From Bradyrhizobium septentrionale (GTDB lineage Bacteria; Pseudomonadota; Alphaproteobacteria; Rhizobiales; Xanthobacteraceae), in the NCBI RefSeq assembly GCF_011516645.4, contig NZ_CP088285.1:6404501-6468500 (forward strand): 64,000 bases of DNA, in the 5' to 3' direction. The notes under the pieces are model-generated. The model saw nothing but the letters and a program-made list of their open reading frames with translations. It was not told where the DNA came from and did not search any database. Position 1 is the stretch's first letter. Every line of letters starts with the position of its first letter. Positions 47,478 to 56,181 of the stretch are shown here, one piece after another. The translations under genes and the position numbers were made by a program.

Positions 47478-48202
47478 TCGAGCCATTGCATTACATCGCC
47501 GACGCTTTCCAGCCGTGGTCGGTCGGGCAGAGGTGGCCGGGTGATCATGATGACGGGAAGGCCAAGCGCACGGGCGGCGTCGATCTTGGCGCGCGCGCCG
47601 GTGCCGCCGGAGTTGCGGGCAACGATCCAATCAATGCGACGCCCGCGCATCATCTCGAGTTCGCCGTCGAGCGTGAACGGTCCGCGCGATACGATGACGT
47701 CGGCATCGGGCAATGGCAGCGTTCCCTCGGGCGGGTCGACAAATCGCAACGTATAGGCGTGTTGCGGCCGGCTGCCGAATGGCGCGATGTGCTGCCGGCC
47801 GATGGCGAGGAATACGTGAGTGCGGTTCTCCGGCAGGGCCGCGACTGCGGAGACGACGTCCGCGACCTCGATCCAGCGGTCGCCGGCTTCCTTGTCCCAC
47901 GGCGCGCGCTCGAGCGCGATCAACGGCGTTGCGGTTTGCGCGCAGGCGGCGATCGCGTTGCGGCTCATCTCGGCCGCGAAGGGATGCGTCGCGTCGATGA
48001 CGTGCGTGATGGCTTCGCAACGAAGATACTCGGCAAGACCGTTGACACCGCCGAAGCCGCCGATCCGGGTCGGCAGCGGCTGGTCGGCCGGTGCACGCGT
48101 GCGTCCGCCATAGGAATAGACCGCGTCGATCCCCGCGCGCGCGATTGCAGCGGCGAGCAGATTGGCGTCGGCGGTTCCGCCCAGGATCAGGGCGCGTATC
48201 AT
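47453..48202 (-). CDS. cobK: Precorrin-6A reductase (CobK)
   Basis: CobK (249 residues) reduces precorrin-6A to 6B with NADPH. IRALILGGTADANLLAAAIA at the N-terminus is the nucleotide-binding motif. THVIDATHPFAAEMSRNAI near 86 is the family hallmark, and IGRQHIAPFGSR near 148 and VIVSRGPFTLDGELEMM near 182 also match. It is the only minus-strand gene in this stretch. Its ATG (48200-48202) overlaps the ATG of cobL (48201-48203) on the other strand. An AGGGA Shine-Dalgarno for it lies inside the cobL coding sequence. Its promoter must therefore lie within cobL. Confidence 0.94.
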   Translation of the reverse strand: MIRALILGGTADANLLAAAIARAGIDAVYSYGGRTRAPADQPLPTRIGGFGGVNGLAEYLRCEAITHVIDATHPFAAEMSRNAIAACAQTATPLIALERAPWDKEAGDRWIEVADVVSAVAALPENRTHVFLAIGRQHIAPFGSRPQHAYTLRFVDPPEGTLPLPDADVIVSRGPFTLDGELEMMRGRRIDWIVARNSGGTGARAKIDAARALGLPVIMITRPPLPDRPRLESVGDVMQWLDHRTCLGA

Positions 48203-49382
48203 GAATAATCCCTGGTTGACCATCATCGGCATCGGCGAAGATGGCCTTGCCGGCCTCTCCGACGCAAGCCGAAAGGCGCTTCGCGAAGCCGAAACGGTTT
48301 TCGGTGGCGAACGGCACCTCGCGCTGGCCGGTATCACCGATCGCGGCCGTGCCTGGCCGGTGCCGTTCGATGTGGGCATCGTGCTTGAATGCCGCGGCCG
48401 TCCGACGGCGGTGCTCGCCTCGGGCGATCCGTTCTGGCATGGCGTCGGTGGAGGCCTCGCCGAGACGCTGCAGGCCGGCGAGTGGGTCGCATACTCTGGA
48501 CCATCGACATTCTCGCTCGCGGCGGCGCGCTTGGGCTGGCGGCTCGAAAGCGTCATCTGCCTTGGCCTTCATGCGGCACCGTTCGAGCGGCTGTTGCTGC
48601 ATCTCGTGTGTGGTGCACGGATCATCTGCCTGATGCGCGATGGCAAGGCGGCTTCCGATCTCGCGCGCTGGCTCACGGACCGCGGCTGGGGGCCGTCCTC
48701 GATGTGGACGCTTTCGGCGCTTGGCGGACCGCGTGAATCCATCACGCAGCATCACGCGGATGGTTATGCGGGCGATGCAGGCGCCAGCCTGGTCGCGATC
48801 GCCGTGGAGGCGAGGGGAACGCAAGGGATCGCGCGTAGCTCGGGTCTTCCCGACGCACTCTTTGTGCATGACGGGCAACTGACAAAACAGCCGATCCGCG
48901 CGCTTGCGCTGTCGGCGCTTGCGCCGCGGCCTGGCGAGCGGCTGTGGGACATCGGCGCCGGCTCAGGCTCGATTTCGATCGAATGGGCGCTGTGCGGCGG
49001 GACGGCGGTCGCCGTCGAGGCCCGCGGCGAGCGCGCCATGAACATCCGTAGCAACGCGGCGAGCTTCGGCTTGACGCACCGGATCACCGTCATCGAGGGC
49101 GAGGCGCCCGGCATCCTGTCGGACCTCGAGGCGCCCGATGCCGTGTTCATCGGTGGCGGCCTCGATGCTGATATGTTCGACGCGATCTGGTCGCGTATCG
49201 CGCCGGGAACGCGACTTGTTGCGCATGCGGTGACCCTGGAAACCGACGCGCTGCTTGCCGATCTGCACGGCCGCCATGGCGGCGAGCTGATGCGGGTGGA
49301 GATCGCCCACGTTGAGCCGTTGGGGCGGTATCGCTCATGGAAGGCCGCGCGGCCGATCGTGCAATGGAGCGTTATCAGATGA
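48201..49382 (+). CDS. cobL: Precorrin-6B C5,15-methyltransferase (decarboxylating), CobL
   Basis: CobL (393 residues) is a two-domain fusion. The N-terminal CbiE-like methylase (WLTIIGIGEDGLAGLSDASR; VLASGDPFWHGVGGGLAE near 72) modifies C5. The C-terminal CbiT-like SAM domain (LWDIGAGSGSISIEWALCGG near 255; VFIGGGLDADMFDAIW near 315) methylates C15 and decarboxylates the acetate side chain. The start at 48201 overlaps that of the antisense cobK; CAGGATCAGGG lies upstream. The stop overlaps cobE (ATGA). Confidence 0.95.
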   Translation: MNNPWLTIIGIGEDGLAGLSDASRKALREAETVFGGERHLALAGITDRGRAWPVPFDVGIVLECRGRPTAVLASGDPFWHGVGGGLAETLQAGEWVAYSGPSTFSLAAARLGWRLESVICLGLHAAPFERLLLHLVCGARIICLMRDGKAASDLARWLTDRGWGPSSMWTLSALGGPRESITQHHADGYAGDAGASLVAIAVEARGTQGIARSSGLPDALFVHDGQLTKQPIRALALSALAPRPGERLWDIGAGSGSISIEWALCGGTAVAVEARGERAMNIRSNAASFGLTHRITVIEGEAPGILSDLEAPDAVFIGGGLDADMFDAIWSRIAPGTRLVAHAVTLETDALLADLHGRHGGELMRVEIAHVEPLGRYRSWKAARPIVQWSVIR

Positions 49383-49747
49383 AGGTCGCAGGTCTCGGCT
49401 TCAGGCGCGACGCCAGCGCCGCATCCTTGCGCGACGCGCTCGACGCGGCCGGCGGCTCCGAAGGCCTTGCGGCGGTTGCAACGGTGAGTGACAAGGCCGA
49501 TGCCGTGCCATTGAAAGTTCTGGCTCAGGAGCTGGGCTTGCCGATCCGGGGCATTCCTGCCGAGCTATTGGCTGGGACAGGGACCGCAACGCAATCCGAG
49601 CTCATCAAGGCGAGGTTCGGAACGGGCTCGGTCGCCGAAGCTGTGGCAATCGCTGCGGCAGGACGCGGTGCGCGCCTGATCTCGGTCAGGGCGACGTCAC
49701 AGGATCGGATGGCCACGGCGGCGATCGCGGAAGGAGACGGCGAATGA
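49379..49747 (+). CDS. cobE: CobE (CbiG C-terminal-domain) cobalamin biosynthesis protein
   Basis: The gene encodes 122 residues of the CobE/GbiG_C family. [20 protein letters not shown] at the N-terminus and [20 protein letters not shown] near 40 match the domain, which in anaerobes is the C-terminal part of CbiG. Its exact role in the aerobic route is unsettled. The start at 49379 overlaps the cobL stop; its stop overlaps the cobM start (ATGA), so it is translated in a coupled series. Confidence 0.88.
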   Translation: MKVAGLGFRRDASAASLRDALDAAGGSEGLAAVATVSDKADAVPLKVLAQELGLPIRGIPAELLAGTGTATQSELIKARFGTGSVAEAVAIAAAGRGARLISVRATSQDRMATAAIAEGDGE

Positions 49748-50529
49748 CGGTGCATTTCATCGGCGCAGGGCCAGGCGCCGCCGATCTCCTGACCTTGCGC
49801 GGGCGCGATCTGATCGCCTCTTGCCCGGTCTGTCTTTATGCCGGATCGCTCGTGCCGGATGGTGTTCTGGCGCATTGCCCCGGGGATGCGCGCATCGTCA
49901 ACACCGCGCCGATGTCACTCGACGAGATCATCGCCGAGATCGCTGCGGCGCATGCGGAGGGCAAGGACGTCGCGCGGCTGCATTCGGGCGATCTCTCGAT
50001 CTGGTCGGCGATGGGCGAACAGTTGCGCCGGCTGCGCGCATTGCAGATTCCCTATTCGGTGACACCGGGCGTGCCGGCCTTCTCGGCAGCCGCGGCGGCA
50101 CTGGAGTCCGAGCTCACGCTGCCGGGCCTCACTCAATCGGTGGTGCTGACACGCACGCCGGGCAGGGCAAGCGCGATGCCCGACGGCGAAACGCTCACAG
50201 CCTTCGCCGCGACCGGCGCGGTGCTCGCGATCCATCTCTCGATCCATTTGCTGGACAAGGTCGTTGCCGAGCTCACGCCGCACTATGGCGCGGACTGTCC
50301 GGTGGCGATCGTCTGGCGTGCGAGCTGGCCGGACCAGCGCATCGTGCGCGCCACGCTTTCGACCCTCGATGCCGCTATTGGCCCAGAACTCGAACGCACC
50401 GCGCTGATCCTGGTCGGCAAGACGCTGGGTGCGGATGAATTCGCCGAAAGCCGTCTCTATGCGGCCGATTACGACCGCCGCTACCGTCCGGTGGGAGCCG
50501 AGCCACGCTTTCCGGAACCATCGCGATGA
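49744..50529 (+). CDS. cobM: Precorrin-4 C11-methyltransferase (CobM)
   Basis: This is a 261-residue SAM-dependent methylase. [20 protein letters not shown] opens it; [20 protein letters not shown] near 32, [20 protein letters not shown] near 78 and [20 protein letters not shown] near 101 are CobM/CbiF signatures. [20 protein letters not shown] near 143 and the [20 protein letters not shown] segment follow. It overlaps cobE and cobB by 4 bases on either side. Confidence 0.95.
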   Translation: MTVHFIGAGPGAADLLTLRGRDLIASCPVCLYAGSLVPDGVLAHCPGDARIVNTAPMSLDEIIAEIAAAHAEGKDVARLHSGDLSIWSAMGEQLRRLRALQIPYSVTPGVPAFSAAAAALESELTLPGLTQSVVLTRTPGRASAMPDGETLTAFAATGAVLAIHLSIHLLDKVVAELTPHYGADCPVAIVWRASWPDQRIVRATLSTLDAAIGPELERTALILVGKTLGADEFAESRLYAADYDRRYRPVGAEPRFPEPSR

Positions 50530-51836
50530 GCGCGGGACTTGTGATCTCGGCGCCGGCATCCGGCGTCGGCAAGACGACGCTGACCTTGGCGCTCGCCCGC
50601 GCCTATCGGAATCGCGGGCTGAAGGTGCAGTGCCTGAAGAGCGGGCCTGACTATATCGATCCCGCCTTTCATGCGGTGGCCACAGGACGCGCGTCCGTCA
50701 ATCTCGATAGCTGGGCCATGGCGCGCGACGCGATCGAGTGCCTGGCGAGCCGCGGCGCGGACGCCGACCTGGTGTTGGCCGAGGGCTCGATGGGCCTGTT
50801 CGACGGCGTTGCCGCGCGCGGCGTGTCCGGCACCGGCGCCACCGCTGATATCGCCGAGATGATGGGGTGGCCGGTGTTGCTGGCGATCGATCCTTCCGGC
50901 CAGGCACAAACCGCGGCGGCGATCGCGGCTGGACTACGCGATTTCCGCACCGGCGTGCGGTTGGCGGGCGTCGTTCTCAACCGCGTTGCAAGCAAGCGGC
51001 ATGAGGATCTGGTGCGCGGCGCCATGGCAGGCGCGGGCATTGCTGTGTTGGGTGCGCTGCCCCGCCATGCCGAGATTGCCTTGCCGAAGCGTCATCTCGG
51101 CCTGGTGCAGGCCGAAGAGCAGGCCGAGATCGACGGCCTGATCGAGGAAGCCGCGCGCTTCGTCGCCGAGCATGTCGATCTCGACGCCGTGCTGCAATCG
51201 GCCCATGTCCGGTCAGTGCAATCGTCCACGCGCAGCTTCGTCGACACGCCGCCCGGCCAGCGCATCGCTCTCGCCCGCGACGCCGCATTCTCTTTCGTCT
51301 ATCCGCACATGCTCGAAGCCTGGCGCGCGGCGGGCGCGGAGATCACGACGTTCTCGCCGCTTGCCGACGAAGGCCCCGACGCCGACGCCGATGTCTGTTG
51401 GCTGCCCGGCGGCTATCCCGAACTGCATGCCGGCCGGCTTGCCGCCAACGGGAGGTTTCTCGGCGGCCTTCGTGCCTTCGCCGCGACAAAGCCGGTGCAT
51501 GGCGAATGCGGCGGCTACATGGTGCTGGGCAGCGCGCTGACCGACGCCGACGATGTGCGCCATGAGATGGCGGGCTTGCTCGGCCTGGAGACGAGCTATG
51601 CCAAACGCCGCATGCATCTGGGCTACCGGCTTGCCGAGCTCGTTGCACCGATGCCGGGGCACGAGCCGGGCGCGCGCCTGCGCGGCCACGAGTTTCACTA
51701 CTCGACGATCATCGCGCAGCCGGATACGCCGCTCGCGGCGGTGCGCGATGCGACCGGCGCGATCGTGGCCGAAACCGGATCGCGGCGCGGCCGTGCAACG
51801 GGGACATTCTTTCATCTGATCGCGGAGGACCGGTGA
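50526..51836 (+). CDS. cobB: Hydrogenobyrinic acid a,c-diamide synthase (CobB)
   Basis: CobB (436 residues) amidates the a and c carboxyls before cobalt insertion. The N-terminal ATPase domain has [20 protein letters not shown] and [19 protein letters not shown] near 40. [20 protein letters not shown] near 83 continues the dethiobiotin-synthetase-like domain. The C-terminal glutaminase has [18 protein letters not shown] near 290, [16 protein letters not shown] near 327 (catalytic Cys) and GHEFHYSTI near 382. It overlaps cobM and cobA by 4 bases. Confidence 0.95.
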   Translation: MSAGLVISAPASGVGKTTLTLALARAYRNRGLKVQCLKSGPDYIDPAFHAVATGRASVNLDSWAMARDAIECLASRGADADLVLAEGSMGLFDGVAARGVSGTGATADIAEMMGWPVLLAIDPSGQAQTAAAIAAGLRDFRTGVRLAGVVLNRVASKRHEDLVRGAMAGAGIAVLGALPRHAEIALPKRHLGLVQAEEQAEIDGLIEEAARFVAEHVDLDAVLQSAHVRSVQSSTRSFVDTPPGQRIALARDAAFSFVYPHMLEAWRAAGAEITTFSPLADEGPDADADVCWLPGGYPELHAGRLAANGRFLGGLRAFAATKPVHGECGGYMVLGSALTDADDVRHEMAGLLGLETSYAKRRMHLGYRLAELVAPMPGHEPGARLRGHEFHYSTIIAQPDTPLAAVRDATGAIVAETGSRRGRATGTFFHLIAEDR

Positions 51837-52561
51837 GCGGATTCGTCTCCTTCGTCTCGGCCGGCCCCGGCGACCCCGAACTCCTGACGGTGAAAGGGGC
51901 CGCGCGGCTGCGCGAGGCCGACGTGGTGCTGTACGATGACCTTGCCTCGGGCGCGATCCTCGATCTCGCGCGCAGCGGCGCCAATCTTGTCGCGGTCGGC
52001 AAGCGTGCCGGCCGGCTGTCGGCCAGGCAGCATCATGTCAGCCGGCTGCTGGTCGATTATGCCGCGACCGGCGTGCGCGTGGTGCGCCTGAAATCAGGCG
52101 ACGCCGGCATCTTCGGACGGCTCGAGGAGGAGATCGAGGCGCTGCGCGCGGCCGGCACCGGCTACGAGATCGTTCCCGGCGTGACCTCGGCCTCGGTCGC
52201 CGCCGCGCAAGCCGGCATTCCACTGACGCGACGGCTAACCTCGCGCCGGGTGCAGTTCGTGACCGGCGCCGACGTCACCGGTGAATTGCCGGCGGACCTG
52301 AATTGGGCGGCGCTGGCCGATCCGGAAGCAACCACCGTCGTCTATATGGGCCGCCGGACTTTCCCCGCGCTGGCGGCAAGGCTGATCGCGCACGGCCTTG
52401 CGCCCGAGACGCCGGCACTGCTGGCCGAGTCGCTCGGTCATGCCGACGAACGGCTTGTCCGCACCACGATCGCGGACCTTGCCGAACAGCTCACGCATGC
52501 GGGTGCCGCAACGGCGGCCGCAATTATTCTGTTCGGTGCTTTGGCGCCGGACCAAGGGTGA
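51833..52561 (+). CDS. cobA: Uroporphyrinogen-III C-methyltransferase (CobA/SUMT)
   Basis: This is a 242-residue enzyme that methylates uroporphyrinogen III at C2 and C7 to precorrin-2, the branch from haem to corrin. SFVSAGPGDPELLTVKGAAR at the N-terminus, VVLYDDLASGAILDLARSGA near 32, RLKSGDAGIFGRLEEEIEAL near 84 and IVPGVTSASVAAAQAGIPLT near 113 are diagnostic. The start is GTG 51833, overlapping the cobB stop (GTGA). No fused CysG oxidase/ferrochelatase domain is present, so it is the B12-dedicated form. Confidence 0.95.
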   Translation: MSGFVSFVSAGPGDPELLTVKGAARLREADVVLYDDLASGAILDLARSGANLVAVGKRAGRLSARQHHVSRLLVDYAATGVRVVRLKSGDAGIFGRLEEEIEALRAAGTGYEIVPGVTSASVAAAQAGIPLTRRLTSRRVQFVTGADVTGELPADLNWAALADPEATTVVYMGRRTFPALAARLIAHGLAPETPALLAESLGHADERLVRTTIADLAEQLTHAGAATAAAIILFGALAPDQG

Positions 52562-52568
52562 CGCGGCC

Positions 52569-53318
52569 ATGCTGACGCTTTCGCTGATCGGCATCGGTTG
52601 CGGTGATCCCCGGCAGCTCACCCTCGCTGCGATCTCTGCGATCAATGCAGCCGATCTGATCCTGATTCCGCGCAAGGGGACCGCGAAGTCGGATCTTGCC
52701 GAATTGCGGCGAACGATTTGCGCGGAGGCATTGAGCAACGACCGGACACGCATCGCCGAATTCGACCTGCCGGTGCGCGATGCCGGCGAGGAGGATTATC
52801 GCAGGGGCGTGGACGATTGGCATGATGCGGTGGCCGCGACCTGGTCGCAGGAAATCGCGCGCCATCTCGGCGGCGAGGGCCGGGTTGCCCTGCTGATCTG
52901 GGGCGATCCGTCGCTCTACGATTCAAGCCTGCGGATTGCGCGACGGCTCGATCCGCTGCCATCAATCGAAGTCATCCCCGGCATCACGTCGATCCAGGCG
53001 CTGTGCGCGGCGCATGCGCTGCCGCTCAACGAGATCGGCGAGCCGTTCCTGGTCACCACCGGCCGGCGGCTGCGCGAGGGCGGCTGGCCGTCCGGCGTGA
53101 ACACCGTGGTCGTGATGCTCGACGGCGGCGCGGCCTTCCAGACGCTGGATCCGGCAGGGCTCCGGATCTGGTGGGGCGCCTATCTCGGCATGGCGGATCA
53201 GATCATCATGGCCGGAGAGTTGGCCGAGGTCGGCCCTCGCATCGTCGCCGCGCGGCGTGAGGCGCGCGAGCGGCACGGCTGGATCATGGACTGCTACATC
53301 CTCAAGCGACAATCATGA
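52569..53318 (+). CDS. cobF: Precorrin-6A synthase, deacetylating (CobF)
   Basis: This is a 249-residue SAM methylase. It methylates C1 of precorrin-5 and releases acetate, a step specific to the aerobic route. LSLIGIGCGDPRQLTLAAIS opens the protein, INAADLILIPRKGTAKSDLA follows, VALLIWGDPSLYDSSLRIAR lies near 99, and EVIPGITSIQALCAAHALPL near 129. The final RERHGWIMDCYILKR is typical. It starts 7 bases after cobA and is the last gene of the plus-strand cob operon. Confidence 0.94.
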   Translation: MLTLSLIGIGCGDPRQLTLAAISAINAADLILIPRKGTAKSDLAELRRTICAEALSNDRTRIAEFDLPVRDAGEEDYRRGVDDWHDAVAATWSQEIARHLGGEGRVALLIWGDPSLYDSSLRIARRLDPLPSIEVIPGITSIQALCAAHALPLNEIGEPFLVTTGRRLREGGWPSGVNTVVVMLDGGAAFQTLDPAGLRIWWGAYLGMADQIIMAGELAEVGPRIVAARREARERHGWIMDCYILKRQS

Positions 53319-53355
53319 TTGGGGGCTGTGCCGACGTATTGGCATTCCAGAGCCG

Positions 53356-53547
53356 CTAATCCTTGAACGCGCGAATCGACGGCTGGATCGTCAGGCGGTA
53401 GGCGACGAGCTTGTCGCCATCGAACAGTTCGAGCGTCGTCTCGCAGACCGGGCAGCGATACTCGCCCTTGTTTCCTGAGCCGGACGTCAACTCGAGGCGT
53501 CGGAATCCAGCCCCGCAGCGCGGGCACGTGACGTCGTCCTTCTTCAT
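53356..53547 (-). CDS. Small zinc-ribbon protein
   Basis: The gene encodes 63 residues from ATG 53547 (MKKDDVTCPRCGAGF). Two CxxC knuckles, CPRC near residue 8 and CPVC near 34, form a classic zinc ribbon, followed by FDGDKLVAYRLTIQPS. The upstream open frame to 53634 lacks good sequence, which decides the start. It is convergent with cobF with a 37-base gap. Function unknown; a general nucleic-acid or protein-binding role is possible. Confidence 0.65.
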   Translation of the reverse strand: MKKDDVTCPRCGAGFRRLELTSGSGNKGEYRCPVCETTLELFDGDKLVAYRLTIQPSIRAFKD

Positions 53548-53905
53548 CGGCTTACCGCAGAACAACACCGGCGGTATTTTGTAACCCGGACCGCGCGGCG
53601 GAACTATGGTCACGGCCGAAGAGCAGCGGATCATTCATGCATGGCAACGCCGACGCGACCTGGGTCGAACAACCGATCCGATAATTCGATCTCGCACGGG
53701 AAATGGATCGGCAATTTCGACGTATTCCGCAAATTCGGCAACGAGTTATGGCGCGACATCGAAGCACGTTCTGGCCTTGCCTGCACCGCAGCAATCGCTG
53801 CCGCGTCGCGATGCCCGTCGGTTCTCAATCCCCGTCCCCAGTGAACGCGCGATCGCCGGCGAACGCAGGGTTCGCCGGCGATCCATCGCCATCAGCGGAT
53901 GCCAC
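53548..53905. other. 358-base gap with a strong hairpin near the end
   Basis: No gene is seen. Base composition is lower in GC around 53680-53760 (GATAATTCGATC, AAATTCGGCAACG), possibly the promoter of the zinc-ribbon gene. The only clear element is the perfect inverted repeat at 53851-53883. Confidence 0.5.
53851..53883 (-). terminator. 13-bp perfect hairpin downstream of the DUF417 gene
   Basis: GATCGCCGGCGAA (53851-53863), loop CGCAGGG, then TTCGCCGGCGATC (53871-53883). It lies 23 bases after the DUF417 stop and is the probable end of the AhpD-DUF417 transcript, though without a T-run. Confidence 0.55.
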
Positions 53906-54427
53906 CTATTGCCTGATGAGGCGAACCACGTCCTGCCTCAGCAGGTAGAGCGAGACGGCGAGCAGGACGACATCCTTCATCAGGAAGGGCACGTTGCCGG
54001 TCATCGCAGGGAAACCTCCGGCCGCAACGTCCCAGCCTTCCGGCATGAACGGGATGATGGTGACCGTCGCGATGAACGTGCCGGTTGAGCCGAGCGCGCC
54101 GAGCACGCCGAGCCGCTTGTCCCAGAAGCCTGCGAGCAGCAGGGATCCGAAGGTCCATTCCGAGGCGCCGAGAAAATAGCTGGCGCCGGCATGGCCGAAG
54201 ACCGGATACAGCCACCAGATCAGCGGCCCGTTGCTGATGAACGGGACCAGCCGTTCGAATTCGTACGGAAACCACTTCTGGTAACCGAAGAACAGGAACA
54301 TGATCACCATCGAGGCCCGGACGATATGGTAGTCGAGATCCTCCGCGAGCAGGCCGGACCGATACAGCGCGCGAACAAGCGGATTTTGCGTGGTGTTGGC
54401 AAGCGTGGTGTTGGAAAGCGTGGTCAT
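53906..54427 (-). CDS. DUF417/YkgB-family inner-membrane protein
   Basis: The gene encodes 173 residues with about 4 membrane spans. ASMVIMFLFFGYQKWFPYEF near 42, the VPFISNGPLIWWLYPVFGHA segment near 63 and ATVTIIPFMPEGWDVAAGGF near 122 are typical of the family, which includes RclC of the reactive-chlorine response. The start at 54427 has AAAGGA upstream. It lies 37 bases after the AhpD-like gene on the same strand, so the two are one operon. Transport or redox protection is suggested by context, not shown. Confidence 0.82.
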   Translation of the reverse strand: MTTLSNTTLANTTQNPLVRALYRSGLLAEDLDYHIVRASMVIMFLFFGYQKWFPYEFERLVPFISNGPLIWWLYPVFGHAGASYFLGASEWTFGSLLLAGFWDKRLGVLGALGSTGTFIATVTIIPFMPEGWDVAAGGFPAMTGNVPFLMKDVVLLAVSLYLLRQDVVRLIRQ

Positions 54428-54464
54428 GGTCGTGATCCTTTTGACGTGACATCGCGCGGTCGCT

Positions 54465-55001
54465 TCATGCGACGGCGGGGAAGTCGATGTCGGTGTCGTT
54501 GATGCGGTTGAAGACGTTGGTGAAGACGGTGGTCGCGAACGCCAGGCTGATCTCGACCAGTTGCGCGTCGCTGTAGCCCGCCGCCCGGATCGCGGCGAAG
54601 TCCTCGGCGCTGACGGTGCCGCTCGACTGCGCGAGCTTGCGAACGAAATTGACCAGCGCATCGCGCTTGGTATCGCCGCTCGGCTCGCCGTCGCGGATCT
54701 GCTTCAGCGCGTCGGCCTTCACGCCGGCGAGTCTCGCGAGGTGCGAATGCGCGGCGACACAGTAATCGCAGCCGCCGGCGGCGCTGATCACGAGCTTGAT
54801 GACCTCCTGATCGCGCTTGGGCAGGCTGCCGCCGGCGAGCACGGCATCGGCGGCGAGCACTGCCTTCAGCGCGGCCGGACCGTGGGCGGCGATTGCCGCA
54901 TAGGTGTTCGGGACGCTGCCGATCGCCTTCTTGATCTGGGCGTAGATCTGGCCCGACGGGCCGGTGTCGGTTTCGAGATTGGGGACTGAGAGACGGGACA
55001 T
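54465..55001 (-). CDS. Carboxymuconolactone decarboxylase/AhpD-like peroxidase-family protein
   Basis: The gene encodes 178 residues, all helical in character. The redox motif is GGCDYCVAAHSHLAR: Cys78, Cys81 and His85 form the CxxCxxxH site of AhpD-type alkylhydroperoxidases. SLPKRDQEVIKLVISAA precedes it and carries the conserved glutamate. The start at 55001 follows AAGGAGTG. It is divergent from an AraC regulator over 130 bases containing two long dyads. A role in removing peroxides is likely by family. Confidence 0.87.
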   Translation of the reverse strand: MSRLSVPNLETDTGPSGQIYAQIKKAIGSVPNTYAAIAAHGPAALKAVLAADAVLAGGSLPKRDQEVIKLVISAAGGCDYCVAAHSHLARLAGVKADALKQIRDGEPSGDTKRDALVNFVRKLAQSSGTVSAEDFAAIRAAGYSDAQLVEISLAFATTVFTNVFNRINDTDIDFPAVA

Positions 55002-55039
55002 GGTGGCACTCCTTGGTGGGGTTGGTGAACGATTGCGGA

Positions 55040-55089
55040 GTGACAATAGGATCGAGATGTGAGACACTGAATGTCACCGTAACTCACAT
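55040..55089. promoter_or_regulatory. Paired dyads between the AhpD-like and araC-like genes
   Basis: GTGACA (55040) pairs with TGTCAC (55072), and ATGTGAG (55057) pairs with CTCACAT (55083). The two interlocked dyads lie in the centre of the divergent promoter region and are good candidate sites for the AraC protein. Seen directly; binding inferred. Confidence 0.5.
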
Positions 55090-55131
55090 ATATGCTCAAT
55101 CGTCTCAAATCGGTCGCTTCAGGAGGTCGCC

Positions 55132-56127
55132 TTGGATTGGCTCAGCCGGCTTTTCGAGATGATGCCGGTGCGCGGGCGGCTCGACCTTCGCTGCAGCTAC
55201 AGCGTGCCCTGGCGCATCGACCAGGGTCCGGGCGCGACCAACGAGATTCCCTATCATGCGGTGCTTGCCGGCTCGGCGATCCTGGACGATCCGGCGGGCG
55301 GTCGGCCGTTGCTGCTGAAGGCCGGCGACATTCTTCTGCTTCCCGGCAACCCGCGACACGTGATGCATGACGGCAGCGGGGCGACACCGCTGCCGGCGCG
55401 CAACCGGGCGGCGCAGAATTTCACGATCAGCGAAAACCTGGGTTCGGACGAGCGGCTTGACCTGTTGTGCGGACACTTCGCGATTGCACCGCCGCACGAC
55501 CGTCTGTTGCGCAACTATCTTCCGCCGCGTCTTGTCGTGCATGCCGGACCGCGGGTGGGAAAGGGGACGGCCGCACAGCTCGCCGGACTCGTGTCCCTGA
55601 TGCGCAGCGAAACGGCGGACGATCATCTGGGCGGCCGCGCCATGCTGAACGCGCTGTCCACGGCAATGTTTGCGCTTGTGCTGCGGCTTGCGAGCGAGAC
55701 CGACGCGAAGTCGCGCGGTCTTCTTGCACTGGTCGGCGATCCTCGCCTTGCGCCGGCGGTGGCCGCCATGTTCAACGCGCCTGCGCGCGCATGGTCGCTG
55801 CCGGAGCTTGCGCGGTTGTGCAACATGTCGCGCGCCACGCTGGCACGGCAGTTCCAGGACAAGCTCGGGCGATCGGCCAGCGATCTGCTCACCGATGTCA
55901 GGATGACGCTGGCGGCGAACGAGTTGAGGCGATCGTCGCTCTCGACCGGCGGCGTGGCGGAGACGGTCGGCTATCAGTCGGAGGCCGCATTTCAGCGCGC
56001 CTTCAAGAGCCACATGGGCGTCACCCCGGCGCAGTGGCGAAAAGCGCAGCATTCCGGACCGGACGTGCTGGCGGAGCGTGTCGCATCGGCCGATCCGAAG
56101 GCGATGTCCGCGGCTGTTGATCGATAG
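55132..56127 (+). CDS. AraC-family regulator with N-terminal cupin_6 domain
   Basis: This is a 331-residue regulator. The N-terminal cupin sensor starts DWLSRLFEMMPVRGRLDLRC and includes PYHAVLAGSAILDD and LLPGNPRHVMHDG. The C-terminal AraC module (about 215-315) has two helix-turn-helix units, seen in LARLCNMSRATLARQFQDK and AETVGYQSEAAFQRAFKSH. The start is TTG 55132, chosen for AGGAGG exactly placed upstream and because no ATG precedes the conserved DWLSRL. It probably controls the divergent AhpD-DUF417 pair in response to oxidant or electrophile. Confidence 0.88.
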   Translation: MDWLSRLFEMMPVRGRLDLRCSYSVPWRIDQGPGATNEIPYHAVLAGSAILDDPAGGRPLLLKAGDILLLPGNPRHVMHDGSGATPLPARNRAAQNFTISENLGSDERLDLLCGHFAIAPPHDRLLRNYLPPRLVVHAGPRVGKGTAAQLAGLVSLMRSETADDHLGGRAMLNALSTAMFALVLRLASETDAKSRGLLALVGDPRLAPAVAAMFNAPARAWSLPELARLCNMSRATLARQFQDKLGRSASDLLTDVRMTLAANELRRSSLSTGGVAETVGYQSEAAFQRAFKSHMGVTPAQWRKAQHSGPDVLAERVASADPKAMSAAVDR

Positions 56128-56181
56128 CCTGCGAGAGAGAGGCGGCCGATGGGCGATCGCCACCGGCCGCTTCGTGTACCA

